DNA from: Alphaproteobacteria bacterium
GTDB lineage: Bacteria > Pseudomonadota > Alphaproteobacteria > Rhizobiales > Hyphomicrobiaceae
Assembly: GCA_018830445.1 (NCBI GenBank)
Contig: JAHJSN010000160.1
Span: 1-32,941, forward strand
Length of the DNA: 32,941 bases
Direction of reading: 5' to 3'
In this document: positions 25,152 through 32,941 of the stretch, one piece after another
How the letters are laid out: each line of letters begins with the position of its first letter
How positions within the stretch are numbered: the stretch's first letter is position 1
The notes under the pieces: model-generated
Database searches by the model: none
Told to the model about the DNA's origin: nothing
The model's input: the letters and a program-made list of their open reading frames with translations, nothing else
Translations under genes and position numbers: made by a program

Positions 25152-27008
25152 CTATCCGCCTGCGAACTTTTCCCGCTTCATTTCGAGTTCCAGCCATTCG
25201 TCTTCGAGCGCGGTGCGCTGTATCTGCGCGGCAGCCAGTTCCTTGCTTGTCTTGGCGAATTCACCGGGATTCTTCGAGAACAGGTTGGGCTCGGCAAGCT
25301 TCGATTCCAATCCCGCAATCTTCTGTTCAAGCTCTTCGATGCGCTTGGGTATGGATTCGAGCGCGAATTTCTCCTTGTAGGAGAGTTTCTGCCGGCTCTG
25401 CCCGCCAGTCTGTGGCGCGGCACGACTCGAACCAGCTTGACCGGTCTGTGCCGCCTCCTTGCCCGCATCGTCCTCGCGGTCTGTGACTGACGGCGCAGTG
25501 CGCGCCCGCTTCGGCTCCTCGCCCTTGCGCTGCGCCAGCATATCCGAATAGCCGCCGGGATATTCACGCCAGACGCCGTCCCCTTCCGGTGCCAACACAC
25601 TCGTCACGCACCTGTCGAGGAAATCGCGATCATGGCTCACGAGTATGACAGTACCGGCATATTCGCCCAACAGTTCCTGCAACAGGTCAAGGGTCTCAAG
25701 GTCGAGATCGTTGGTCGGTTCGTCGAGCACCAGCACATTCGATCGCTTGGCAAGCGCCCTGGCGAGCATCAGCCGGCCCCGCTCTCCGCCGGAAAGAGCC
25801 GAAACGGGAGAACGGATCTGCTCGGGCAGGAACAGGAAGTCCTTCATGTAGCCGACCACATGGCGCGCTTTGCCGTTGACGATGACCTGGTCGCCGCGTC
25901 CGCCGGTCAGCTGGTCGGCGAGTGTCGCGTTGGTGTCGAGGTCTTCGCGCTTCTGGTCGAGCGTCACCACTTCGAGGTTCGTGCCGAACTCGATTGTGCC
26001 GGTGTCGGGCGCAAGTGTGCCAGTCAACATGCGGATCAGCGTCGTCTTGCCGGCGCCGTTGGGGCCGACGATGCCGAGACGGTCGCCACGCAGCACCCTC
26101 AGCGAAAGGTCTTTCACCACCGGCAGGTCCCCGAACGATTTCGAAATCTCGCGCGCCTCGATGACGCGTTTTCCCGAAAGCTGCCCTTCTGAGACCTCAA
26201 GCACGACGTCGCCTTGCACGTGGCGATGTTCGGCGACCTGCTGGCGCATTTTGCCAAGCTCGGCCACTCGGCGCACGTTGCGCTTGCGCCGCCCGGTGAC
26301 GCCGCCGTGCATCCACTGCTGCTCGCGGGCGATCTTGCGGTCGAGTTTGTGCATCTCGGCCTCTTCTTCTTCGATCAGTTTGTCCCGCCACGCTTCGAAT
26401 GCGCCAAAACCGTTGTCGAGCCGCCGCGCCCGGCCGCGGTCGAGCCAGACTGTCACCTTTGAGAGTTTCTCGAGGAACCGCCGGTCGTGCGAGATGATGA
26501 TAAGCGCCGCTTTGGTCGTGGACAGTTCTTTCTCGATCCACTCGATGGTCGGCAGGTCGAGGTGGTTGGTGGGCTCGTCGAGAAGCAGGACGTCAGGACG
26601 CGCGGCAAGCGCCTGCGCGATTGCAGCCCGGCGCGCTTCTCCGCCCGACAGGGTCGCAGTGCTTTCGTCACCTGTCAGGCCGAGCTGGTAGAGCGCCATG
26701 CGCGCGTCGTGGGATTCGTCGGTCGGTTTCAAGCCCGCTTCGACGAACGACAGCGTCGTTTCATGCTCACCGAAGTCAGCCTCTTGCGGCAGGTAGCGAA
26801 TGACCGCATTCGGGTGAACGAAACGCTCACCCCTGTCCGGCTCCACCAGCCCGGCAGCAATCTTCAACAGCGTCGACTTGCCCGAACCGTTTCGCCCGAC
26901 GAGGCACAACCGTTCTCCAGGCGCGACCGTCAGGTCGGCGCCCGTCAACAGCGGGGTACCACCGAACGTGAGGTGAATATCTCTAAGGGTCAGAAGCTGG
27001 GCAGCCAT
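25152..27008 (-). CDS. ABC-F family ATPase (Uup-like)
   Basis: 618-aa soluble protein with two ABC domains and no membrane part. Domain 1: Walker A VGRNGSGKST (37-46), signature LSGGE (121-125), LLLDEPTNHLD, ISHDRRFL. Then the linker with IEEEEAEMHKLDRKIAREQQWMHGGVTGRRKRN. Domain 2: VGPNGAGKTT, LSGGERGRLMLARAL, VLDEPTNDLDLETL, VSHDRDFLD. The C-terminal about 100 residues are charged then a coiled coil (YKEKFALESIPKRIEELEQKIAGLESKL), as in Uup. ABC-F proteins act at ribosomes or, for Uup, on nucleic acid structures. The exact role is not decided by sequence. Confidence 0.93.
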   Translation of the reverse strand: MAAQLLTLRDIHLTFGGTPLLTGADLTVAPGERLCLVGRNGSGKSTLLKIAAGLVEPDRGERFVHPNAVIRYLPQEADFGEHETTLSFVEAGLKPTDESHDARMALYQLGLTGDESTATLSGGEARRAAIAQALAARPDVLLLDEPTNHLDLPTIEWIEKELSTTKAALIIISHDRRFLEKLSKVTVWLDRGRARRLDNGFGAFEAWRDKLIEEEEAEMHKLDRKIAREQQWMHGGVTGRRKRNVRRVAELGKMRQQVAEHRHVQGDVVLEVSEGQLSGKRVIEAREISKSFGDLPVVKDLSLRVLRGDRLGIVGPNGAGKTTLIRMLTGTLAPDTGTIEFGTNLEVVTLDQKREDLDTNATLADQLTGGRGDQVIVNGKARHVVGYMKDFLFLPEQIRSPVSALSGGERGRLMLARALAKRSNVLVLDEPTNDLDLETLDLLQELLGEYAGTVILVSHDRDFLDRCVTSVLAPEGDGVWREYPGGYSDMLAQRKGEEPKRARTAPSVTDREDDAGKEAAQTGQAGSSRAAPQTGGQSRQKLSYKEKFALESIPKRIEELEQKIAGLESKLAEPNLFSKNPGEFAKTSKELAAAQIQRTALEDEWLELEMKREKFAGG

Positions 27009-27067
27009 CGCGGGTTATGCATTTCCTGAATCGATATGATTGAGCCTCGCAGGCGTTCCTTTGAGGG

Positions 27068-28276
27068 TCACGTTTTCGGTCGGGCCGGCGGGGCAATGCC
27101 GAGAAGTTCCGCATACTTGTCGCGGATTGCCGTTCTGACGTGGTCTTCGGTAAAGCCCGACAACAGCCGCTGCCGGGCTGCCATGCCCATGCGCCGCGCG
27201 GCTGCGCGGTCGACGATCAGGCGCCGCAACGCCTCCGTCAAGGCTTCCGGATTGTCCGGCGGTACGATCAGCCCCTCGATGCCGTCGCGCACGAAGTACC
27301 GGCAACCTGGAACGTCGGTGGTGATGATCGGCCGGGCGCAGGCGGCGGCTTCGAGGAGTGCGCGAGGCAACCCTTCCCCTCCGCGCGAGGGCACCACGCA
27401 GATATCGGTGTTCTTCCAGAACTTCGCAATGTCCTCGACCCGGCCCCGCCAGTTCACGTTGGCGCGCGCGTTCCATTGGGCAAGCGTTTCCTGCGAAACG
27501 GCGCGCGGGTTTTCGGCGTCGGGCGTACCGCACAGGTCGAGCTTGAACACATGCCCTTCGGCTGCGAGCCGGTCGTAGGCTTCGACGAGAAGGTCGACGC
27601 CCTTGGTCCAGACCATCCGGCCGACGAAGCCGACCCGGGCCGGATTGAGCCCTGGCAGCGGCGAATCGGCGAAATGTTGCGGATCGACGCCTGCCCCGCC
27701 GAGAATGGTTACCCGCTGGTCGGGAAACGCGCCAAGTTCGCCAAGCCGCGCCTGATCGTCAGGGTTTTCGACGAAGAGATGCGCCAAACCGCGGTGGGCG
27801 GGTTGGCGAAGCGCGCCGACGACCATCTTGAGAACGTTCTGGTAGACGAAACCCGTTCGGCCTTCCGCGGCCGTGCCGGCAAAACCGACCCCGGTCAGGT
27901 GAATGCCGAGGACATGGCGGGGCACCAGCCGGCGCAGCCCCGTAATGAGTGCAATCGGTTTCAGCGAAATGGCGTGGATCGCATCGGGTCGTTCGCGGGC
28001 GATCAGTCCGCGCAACCGCATCGCGACGCGCGCTTCCATCACCGGCCTGATCGGGCCGCGCGAATAATCGAAGGAAACAACGCGCGCTCCGGACGCCTCG
28101 ATCTGCGCCCGCTTCGCGTTGATGCGTGTCGCTACCGCAACCTCCGCGCCGGTCGCCACCAGTGCCTCGATCGCCGGGATGAAATGGGATACCGCAAACC
28201 AGTCCTCGGTGATGAGCACCAGGATCTTGGCGTTTGCCTGAGGTCTCGAATTAGCTTGCGGCTGCGGCTCGTGCAA
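27068..28276 (-). CDS. Glycosyltransferase family 4 protein
   Basis: 402-aa GT-B fold enzyme, probably cytoplasmic or peripheral to the inner membrane. N-terminal acceptor domain begins ILVLITEDWFAVSHFIPAIEALVATGAEVAVATRI. The donor domain has VGFVGRMVWTKGVDLLVEAYDRL and the EX7E region SRGGEGLPRALLEAAACARPIITTDVPGCRYFVRDGIEGLIVPP. It probably acts in extracellular or surface polysaccharide synthesis. It is isolated here: no other polysaccharide genes are nearby. Located between the ABC-F gene (59 nt after it on the minus strand) and trkH. The N-terminal 15 residues are Gln/Pro-rich and may not be translated. Confidence 0.9.
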   Translation of the reverse strand: MHEPQPQANSRPQANAKILVLITEDWFAVSHFIPAIEALVATGAEVAVATRINAKRAQIEASGARVVSFDYSRGPIRPVMEARVAMRLRGLIARERPDAIHAISLKPIALITGLRRLVPRHVLGIHLTGVGFAGTAAEGRTGFVYQNVLKMVVGALRQPAHRGLAHLFVENPDDQARLGELGAFPDQRVTILGGAGVDPQHFADSPLPGLNPARVGFVGRMVWTKGVDLLVEAYDRLAAEGHVFKLDLCGTPDAENPRAVSQETLAQWNARANVNWRGRVEDIAKFWKNTDICVVPSRGGEGLPRALLEAAACARPIITTDVPGCRYFVRDGIEGLIVPPDNPEALTEALRRLIVDRAAARRMGMAARQRLLSGFTEDHVRTAIRDKYAELLGIAPPARPKT

Positions 28277-28353
28277 ACCTTCCCCCTCTTGAGGTCACGG
28301 CGTTTATTCTCGTTATTGACGCTGCCTTGGACGGGCAATTGCAGATCGAGCGG

Positions 28354-29796
28354 TCAATCCCGCCAGAACTCCGGCCTCATCAAGACCAGTACCGTGAAAA
28401 GTTCAAGCCGTCCGAGCAGCATCGCCGCAGATAAGGCCCACTTCGCGGCATCCGGCAGCGGCGCGAAACTCCCGACCGGGCCGATCGTGTCGCCAAGGCC
28501 GGGACCGACGTTGCTCACCGCCGTTGCAGCAGCGCTGAGAGACGTTATGAGATCGATCCCGAGTCCGGCAAGCAGCAGCGTGAAGAAGGCGACGGTGGCC
28601 ATGTAGACCGCCAGGAACGCGATGACGGAAAACGGCACGTCTCCAGGCAGACGGCGGCCATTGTATCTGAGCGGCGATACCCTGTGCGGCGTCATCAGCG
28701 ACAGGAAGTGCCCCTTGATGAGCAGGCCTGCCACCTGGAACCGGTAGATCTTGATGCCGCCGGCGGTCGAACCGGCGCAGCCTCCAATGAACGTCAAAAG
28801 GAAGACAAGAACGATCGCAAATGGCCCCCACTGCATGTAATCGGTGTTGGCAAACCCGGTCGTGGTCGTGATCGACACGACGTTGAATGTCGCCAGCCGC
28901 AGTGCATCGAGAAAATCGAGGTCCCGCGTTTCGACGAGCCAGATTGCGAGCACCACCGACACTCCGGCAAGAAATCCGACGAAGCCGCGCACCTGCGCAT
29001 CGCGCCAGGCCTCGCTCAAATGCCCGTTCGTGAAGCGGATCATTGCGACGAACGGCAGCGCGCCGAGCACCATGAATACGACCGCCGCCCATTCCAGGCT
29101 GGGCGATTTGAAAAACGCAAAGCTCGCGTCGTGCGTCGAAAATCCACCGGTCGAAACCGTGGTCAGCGCATGGCAGATCGCATCGAAACCGGTCATGCCG
29201 AGAAGCCCGAAGATCAAGGCGCATGCAACGATGAGGCCGGCGTAGATTTGTGCAATGGCAAGAATGAGCTGGGCGGATCGGGGCAATACCTTTTCGGAGC
29301 GGTCCGAACTTTCCGTATGAAACAGCTGCATGCCGCCGACACGCAGGAACGGCAGCATGATAATCGCGGTAACGACAATACCGATGCCGCCGAGCCCTTG
29401 CAGCAGCGCGCGCCATAACAGGATTCCGCGTGGCAGCTTGTCGAGCCCGGCAAGTACCGTCGAACCGGTCGTGGTCAGTCCGCTCATCGCTTCGAGGTAG
29501 GCATCCGAAAAGCTGAGGCCGAGGCCGACGAACGGCAGCGCCGAAAAGCCGGCCGTCACCAGCCAGCTCAAAGTCGTAAGGACGAACCCCTCCTTCAGTT
29601 CGATCTCGCCCGACTCAAGATCGATCCCCGAGAAGACCAGGAGACCACCAAGGAAGAACGTCAGCATCGCGGAGACGAGAAACGCCTGCCAATCCCGGTT
29701 GTTGTCCACCAGATCGATAAGCGCCGGCAGCAGCATCAAGGCGGCAAGCGCGCAAAGATTGATGCCCAAGGTGAGCGAGATGCGTCGAAAGCGCAT
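28354..29796 (-). CDS. trkH: TrkH/KtrB-type potassium uptake transporter
   Basis: 480-aa polytopic inner-membrane K+ transporter subunit with the repeated M1-P-M2 architecture. Filter-like segments include SGLTTTGSTVLAG, TTVSTGGFSTHDASF, TTTTGFANTDY and ATAVSNVGPGLG, in the right order. The first ATG of the family-like start is 29796 (MRFRRISLTLGINLC). The frame is open from TTG 29847, but those residues look non-family. The Trk regulator gene trkA is not adjacent. PtsN, encoded at the other end of the window, regulates K+ transport in several proteobacteria, though no link is shown here. Confidence 0.93.
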   Translation of the reverse strand: MRFRRISLTLGINLCALAALMLLPALIDLVDNNRDWQAFLVSAMLTFFLGGLLVFSGIDLESGEIELKEGFVLTTLSWLVTAGFSALPFVGLGLSFSDAYLEAMSGLTTTGSTVLAGLDKLPRGILLWRALLQGLGGIGIVVTAIIMLPFLRVGGMQLFHTESSDRSEKVLPRSAQLILAIAQIYAGLIVACALIFGLLGMTGFDAICHALTTVSTGGFSTHDASFAFFKSPSLEWAAVVFMVLGALPFVAMIRFTNGHLSEAWRDAQVRGFVGFLAGVSVVLAIWLVETRDLDFLDALRLATFNVVSITTTTGFANTDYMQWGPFAIVLVFLLTFIGGCAGSTAGGIKIYRFQVAGLLIKGHFLSLMTPHRVSPLRYNGRRLPGDVPFSVIAFLAVYMATVAFFTLLLAGLGIDLITSLSAAATAVSNVGPGLGDTIGPVGSFAPLPDAAKWALSAAMLLGRLELFTVLVLMRPEFWRD

Positions 29797-30224
29797 ATTT
29801 CTACCAGCAGTCGGGATGAACTCTCGGGATGGGTTGCCTGGCGCCAACTACCGACCGTGTTGGCGAAGCCGCTTTGAGCCGGGCGACGAGAGACTGACGA
29901 TGATCTGGCCGAGGTACGTGCAGTCATACTCCGCTCGCAGGCCTCGCACGAAGTGCATTCTGTCGCGCGACTTCAGCAGCAGGCCGGACCCGCCTATGAT
30001 GGCGCTTGACCCGGCTGCCTGTCGTTGGCCCCAACCTTCGGCGACCGGTTTCGTATGTGGGAAACCAATAATGCAACTTAAAATTGAATTACGCATGTCA
30101 ATTCGCCATGGTCGTGAAACTCGATTTCAAAACTGCCAATCTCAATTGAAAACTCCCGCGCTTTACACCGAAATCCGCTTCCTATAGCGATTCAATAACT
30201 GCGTGGAGGGACAGAAGACGAATT
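29797..30224. other. Intergenic region upstream of trkH and the small unknown gene
   Basis: 428 bp between divergent genes. A hairpin with 7-bp arms, CGCCAAC (29842-29848) and GTTGGCG (29859-29865), lies about 45 nt before trkH. A second inverted repeat, GGTTTC/GAAACC, is at 30047-30066. The part near 30070-30190 is AT-richer, as expected for a promoter, but no clean -35/-10 pair was found. No gene recognised. Confidence 0.45.
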
Positions 30225-30560
30225 ATGCCGGTATTCAGGGAATTGGAACAGACCTTCCGGGATATGGTCGAGGCAGCTGCCGGCAAGGCGAATGCCGCCG
30301 GCGATGCCGCGATGCCTTCTGAGCAACCGGGCTTTGGAGAAGATCAGTCGGATTTTGCAGCGCCCGGTTCGCGGCACGCGATCGAAAAGGCGGAAAAGGC
30401 CTGTCTCGATCACCAAGCGTGCGGCGTCGAAGAATTGTATGCAAAGACCGGGTTCATTCTGGAGCGGATGCGAGACTTGACCGATTCACCCGAAGAGTTC
30501 GACGACTATGCGCAACGGCTGCTGGCCGATCTCAATTCGGCGGTCGCACGGAACGCGTAA
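30225..30560 (+). CDS. Small acidic protein of unknown function
   Basis: 111 aa. A GGAGGG about 13 nt before the ATG supports translation. N-terminal helix MPVFRELEQTFRDMVEAAAGKA, then a Gly/Pro-rich acidic spacer, and a C-terminal helical part (HAIEKAEKACLDHQACGVEELYAKTGFILERMRDLTDSPEEFDDYAQRLLADLNSAVA). Two cysteines, no membrane segment or signal. No family recognised. It converges with the LuxR-type gene 41 nt away. Confidence 0.6.
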   Translation: MPVFRELEQTFRDMVEAAAGKANAAGDAAMPSEQPGFGEDQSDFAAPGSRHAIEKAEKACLDHQACGVEELYAKTGFILERMRDLTDSPEEFDDYAQRLLADLNSAVARNA

Positions 30561-30601
30561 TTGCCGTGGGCGCGGCCGCGCATCCCCGTGACAAAGTCAG
30601 A

Positions 30602-31423
30602 TCAAGTGCGCACGCTCAGTTCCTTGTAGAGCGTAACCGCGTGGGTCTTGTTCCTGGCGCCGAGCTTGGCTTTGGCGCTGTTGATGTGGGTGCGCACGGT
30701 ATGCGGGCTGATTTCGAGATCCCTGCCGATCTCCTTATCCGTCAAACCGGCGGCGCATTGCAGGATGATGCGCTCTTCCTGCGGTGAAAGAAGCGGCGCG
30801 CGCGGGCGCTTTCGCAAGGGGTGATGGCGGAAGTGCTCCGGCAGGAACTGGATGCAGTGCCAGGCCAAGAGTTCACTGGATTCAATGCCCTGTGCCGTAT
30901 CGAGCACCGGCTGAACAGCGCACAAGGCGATCAGCGGTCCGCACTGATAGGGAATGGCAATCAGCACGCCATCCCTGGTCGCTGCCGGCGTTGCTGCTTG
31001 GTTTGCAGCGGTATCCAGGATTGAGGTCATGAGGGATGCCGGCCGCCACCGCAGCGGCCGCCCCGTCATGGCGATCGCGGCATCAAGCGGCAGCTCCAGC
31101 CCGAAAAGCCGTGCACGCTCCGCCGCGAAGGCCGAGCGAGCGGTATCGAAAAGGAACTCCGGGCTGTGGGGTGCCGTCTTGTCCCGGCAGGAGACGAACA
31201 CCAGCCGGGCGCCGAACGTTTCCGACAGATGGTTCGACAACCCGCGCAGACTTTCAAATGCCGACTTGGCCTGCGCGGGGATTTGCAGCAACGCTTCAAG
31301 CGTCACAACGCCGGCGACCAGCGACTGGGTGTCGTCGTCTAGTTGCGGCGACAGCGCGGCTGTGGAACGTGGCTCGTTGGGCATCATCGCGCTTCGCCGC
31401 TTGTGAAACAGTATTGCGTCCAT
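30602..31423 (-). CDS. LuxR-family transcriptional regulator
   Basis: 273 aa. The C-terminal about 65 residues are a GerE/LuxR HTH (LLSPQEERIILQCAAGLTDKEIGRDLEISPHTVRTHINSAKAKLGARNKTHAVTLY), with the conserved E, G, T-KEI and T-V-HI pattern. The N-terminal about 200 residues may be an autoinducer-binding- or GAF-like sensor domain, but key residues of acyl-homoserine-lactone binding are not obvious. No luxI-type gene is in the window, so it would be an orphan regulator. The start could also be ATG 31387 (MMPNEPRS), and neither start has a strong Shine-Dalgarno. Confidence 0.85.
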   Translation of the reverse strand: MDAILFHKRRSAMMPNEPRSTAALSPQLDDDTQSLVAGVVTLEALLQIPAQAKSAFESLRGLSNHLSETFGARLVFVSCRDKTAPHSPEFLFDTARSAFAAERARLFGLELPLDAAIAMTGRPLRWRPASLMTSILDTAANQAATPAATRDGVLIAIPYQCGPLIALCAVQPVLDTAQGIESSELLAWHCIQFLPEHFRHHPLRKRPRAPLLSPQEERIILQCAAGLTDKEIGRDLEISPHTVRTHINSAKAKLGARNKTHAVTLYKELSVRT

Positions 31424-32164
31424 TGGGGTTTAACAGGCTCCAGTAGGTCCGCTCATCAAAGCCGGAACGAGACCGCGTATCAATAGCCGAAGCACCCAGC
31501 GCGAACCTTGTGGCGATCTTGCCGCGATTTAAGCAGTGCCGAACTCGGCGCTGTCCTGAGCGGAGCGCCCCTCCCCAAAACTAGGGAGGCATCACGGAAT
31601 TGGTGGTAGTTCGGGCCTGCAAACTGCGGACATGGTAACTGCTGATTTATAGTCTGAAGCCGATTGTGTCGGAGAGCGAGGGCTTCCTGGAACCGTTCAA
31701 GAATTTCCGCTGCCGAAAGGTTCCCGAAGGCTGCATTTCGATCGCTGCGTATTGAAGTTGAACCTCGTAATTTTCGCGAGGCCGCGTTGCGAACTGGAAG
31801 CGATACTGACGCGTTTATTGAGTCGGGGAGTGGCGAAGTCAAAGTGTAGCTTTTTCCGCAGGTCCGGAGCCGGGTTGAGTATTTCTCCAAACCAACGGCT
31901 CGTATTTCGGACACGCCACTCCTGCACCGGGGCCGCAAACTCGTTCACGCTGTAAAGTACTGCCCGCGCCCGCGGCGCGGCCGCTCCATCATGGCGCAGA
32001 GCCCGCGTTTTCGGCGAAGAGCCGGTGTTCCTGCACCGGGGTCGAAAAGCCCGAAGAGCCACCAGCCGATCCTCTTGCGAAGACACATTTATCTGGAGGA
32101 TGGTGGTGGAGGTAGTCGCGAGCGAGCCGGTCTCTGGCCATTTTCGCCATCAAGTGCCGAAAAA

Positions 32165-32272
32165 CAGGGAATTTTCGCGTTTTCCGGGCTTGAAATTCCC
32201 CTGAGGAAGTCGAACATCACCTCTATTACGGTGCGTTACGACATATCTGGCTGTAAAATTAACAGGGAATTT
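32165..32272. repeat. CAGGGAATTT inverted and direct repeat set
   Basis: CAGGGAATTT at 32165-32174 faces AAATTCCCCTG at 32193-32203 (one-base bulge), forming a hairpin. AACAGGGAATTT recurs in direct orientation at 32261-32272. All translate as Asn-Arg-Glu-Phe in frame, which I recall from spurious hypothetical ORFs beside integrases in Mesorhizobium-type genomes. Confidence 0.5.
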
Positions 32273-32292
32273 CAAGCGCGGATCTGGGAATC

Positions 32293-32547
32293 CTAATCGC
32301 AGAACAGGGGCGACTTATCCTCAATACAGGCATGCGTCGGTCCCAGCTTTCTGTCGAGCTTTGACCGAGCACCAACCTCGACGTCTTGAGACGTCGGGAT
32401 AGCTTGCCCGACTTCCCCGAGCCCCAGCGCATTGACGGTCTGCTGGTCCTCCGGAACCGACCGGACGGCGGAATCCTGGTTGGGGTCAGAAACAACATTG
32501 CCTCGAAAGCAGTCCTTGCTGGTTTCGTGGACCGCCTGCTCGTCTAT
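32293..32547 (-). pseudogene. Possible decayed coding fragment
   Basis: An 84-codon open frame with no ATG, GTG or TTG, ending EVGARSKLDRKLGPTHACIEDKSPLFCD before a TAG. Composition looks protein-like (mixed charge, few Arg/Ser runs), unlike the shadow frames around it. It could be the 3' remnant of a gene cut by a frameshift or deletion, or chance. Family not recognised. Confidence 0.22.
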
Positions 32548-32725
32548 TCATTAGCACGACTAATCAACCTTAGTGGATCATGATGGCTAATCGCCGATCG
32601 ACAGGACGATTAGGTTCCCGGTGACGTTGATGAAACCACCCAGGGACCGATGCCCGTGAGCGTGTGCCAATATCCCTTCCTGTCGCCGGAAGCGCCTTCG
32701 CCAACCGGCGCTGGATTCGGTGTCG

Positions 32726-32805
32726 CTAGTGCTCCGACTCTGACATATGGTTCCCTGCCGGGAACCTGAATGTCAGCCCGGAACAATGTCAGCCCGGAAT
32801 ACTAG
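32726..32805 (+). repeat. Interspersed repeat, copy D (left module only)
   Basis: Starts CTAGTGCTCCGACTCTGACAT like copy B (one difference) and carries the perfect left hairpin and the tandem ATGTCAGCCCGGAA units, but stops at GGAATACTAG. The right hairpin module is absent. It then runs directly into GGCCTGTCGTCAGTTGAG, which is unlike any other copy. Confidence 0.9.
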
Positions 32806-32941
32806 GGCCTGTCGTCAGTTGAGCCGAGTCTGTCGTGCCACGCCGCGACAGAATTCGTGCGCGGCCGGGGTTGCCGTCGTCAGTCCAGGGATTCCCAAAT
32901 CAGTTTTTCTCTGATTCATGAGTTGTCGGCAACGGGGAGGC
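32803..32941 (+). mobile_element. Possible left end of an insertion sequence, cut by window end
   Basis: The sequence after copy D begins AGGGCCTGTCGTCAGTTGAG, which resembles the terminal repeats of IS5-type elements as I remember them. It continues with AATCAG...CTGATT (32899-32918) and a purine-rich GGGGAGG at the edge, as expected just before a transposase gene. No transposase frame is inside the window, so this is a guess from the terminus and its abrupt junction with the repeat. Confidence 0.3.

Larger units (their letters stand above)
31424..32725. other. 1.3-kb region without a convincing intact gene
   Basis: Several short open frames overlap on both strands but none has a ribosome site plus a recognisable product. 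It holds an inverted/direct repeat set built on CAGGGAATTT, a hairpin CGACGTC-TTGA-GACGTCG (32379-32396), and CCTGCACCGGGG twice (near 31922 and 32030). A minus-strand frame with no start codon is described separately. The impression is of decayed accessory DNA. Confidence 0.55.

Noticed and set aside
30602-31423. Quorum-sensing receptor with partner synthase
   Set aside because: The HTH is clear, but no luxI-like gene is present and acyl-homoserine-lactone-binding residues are not evident.
31480-31938. 152-codon minus-strand frame ending in a LERFQEALALRHNRLQTINQQL segment
   Set aside because: No Shine-Dalgarno, overlapping frames of similar length on both strands, and no recognisable family.

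Overview
The window looks like a chromosomal stretch of a high-GC alphaproteobacterium of the order Hyphomicrobiales (Rhizobiales), probably near the Mesorhizobium/Phyllobacteriaceae group. This rests on gene content recalled from that order (ptsN, uppP, a GST/queG/SDR run, an NDUFA9-like gene beside tRNA-Leu, an Hsp20 + DUF1150 pair, NasST-type control of nitrate assimilation), not on a database search.

Layout. 1-141 holds the first of four copies of an interspersed two-hairpin repeat. ptsN (+) and uppP (-) converge at 316-1717. A + strand run follows: a glutathione-S-transferase-like gene, queG, an SDR-type sugar-nucleotide epimerase-like gene, and an exported Cys-containing protein of unknown function (2156-6150). 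From 18258 down to 6189 on the minus strand lies a complete assimilatory nitrate system: nasT, nasS, a regulatory leader, nrtA, nrtB, a fused double ABC ATPase, nirB, nirD and nasA. Repeat copy B and tRNA-Leu(CAG) follow. Then come an NDUFA9-like gene and a class III CoA-transferase (+), glutathionylspermidine synthetase/amidase, a DUF1150-like gene and hsp20 (-), repeat copy C, a tiny zinc-ribbon-like gene (+), an ABC-F ATPase, a GT4 glycosyltransferase and trkH (-), a small unknown gene (+) and a LuxR-type regulator (-). The last 1.5 kb has no convincing intact gene and ends in a shortened repeat copy D, followed by what may be the start of an insertion sequence.

How the nitrate genes work together. 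NrtA binds nitrate in the periplasm and NrtB plus the double ATPase import it. NasA (Mo-bisMGD, with a C-terminal [2Fe-2S] BFD domain) reduces nitrate to nitrite, and NirB/NirD reduce nitrite to ammonium. NirD keeps an intact Rieske motif and could carry electrons to both enzymes. NasS (cytoplasmic NrtA-like nitrate sensor) and NasT (ANTAR RNA-binding antiterminator) sit just upstream. The nrtA leader carries a sigma-54-type promoter, two hexaloop hairpins with the ANTAR A1/G4 pattern and an intrinsic terminator whose 5' arm overlaps the second hairpin. This gives a readable model: nitrogen limitation starts transcription, and nitrate lets it through.

Most unusual items: the CTAG-bounded 161-bp repeat with two separable modules; the ANTAR antitermination leader; the asymmetric ATP sites of the fused nitrate-transport ATPase; and two interlocked perfect inverted repeats between ptsN and uppP.
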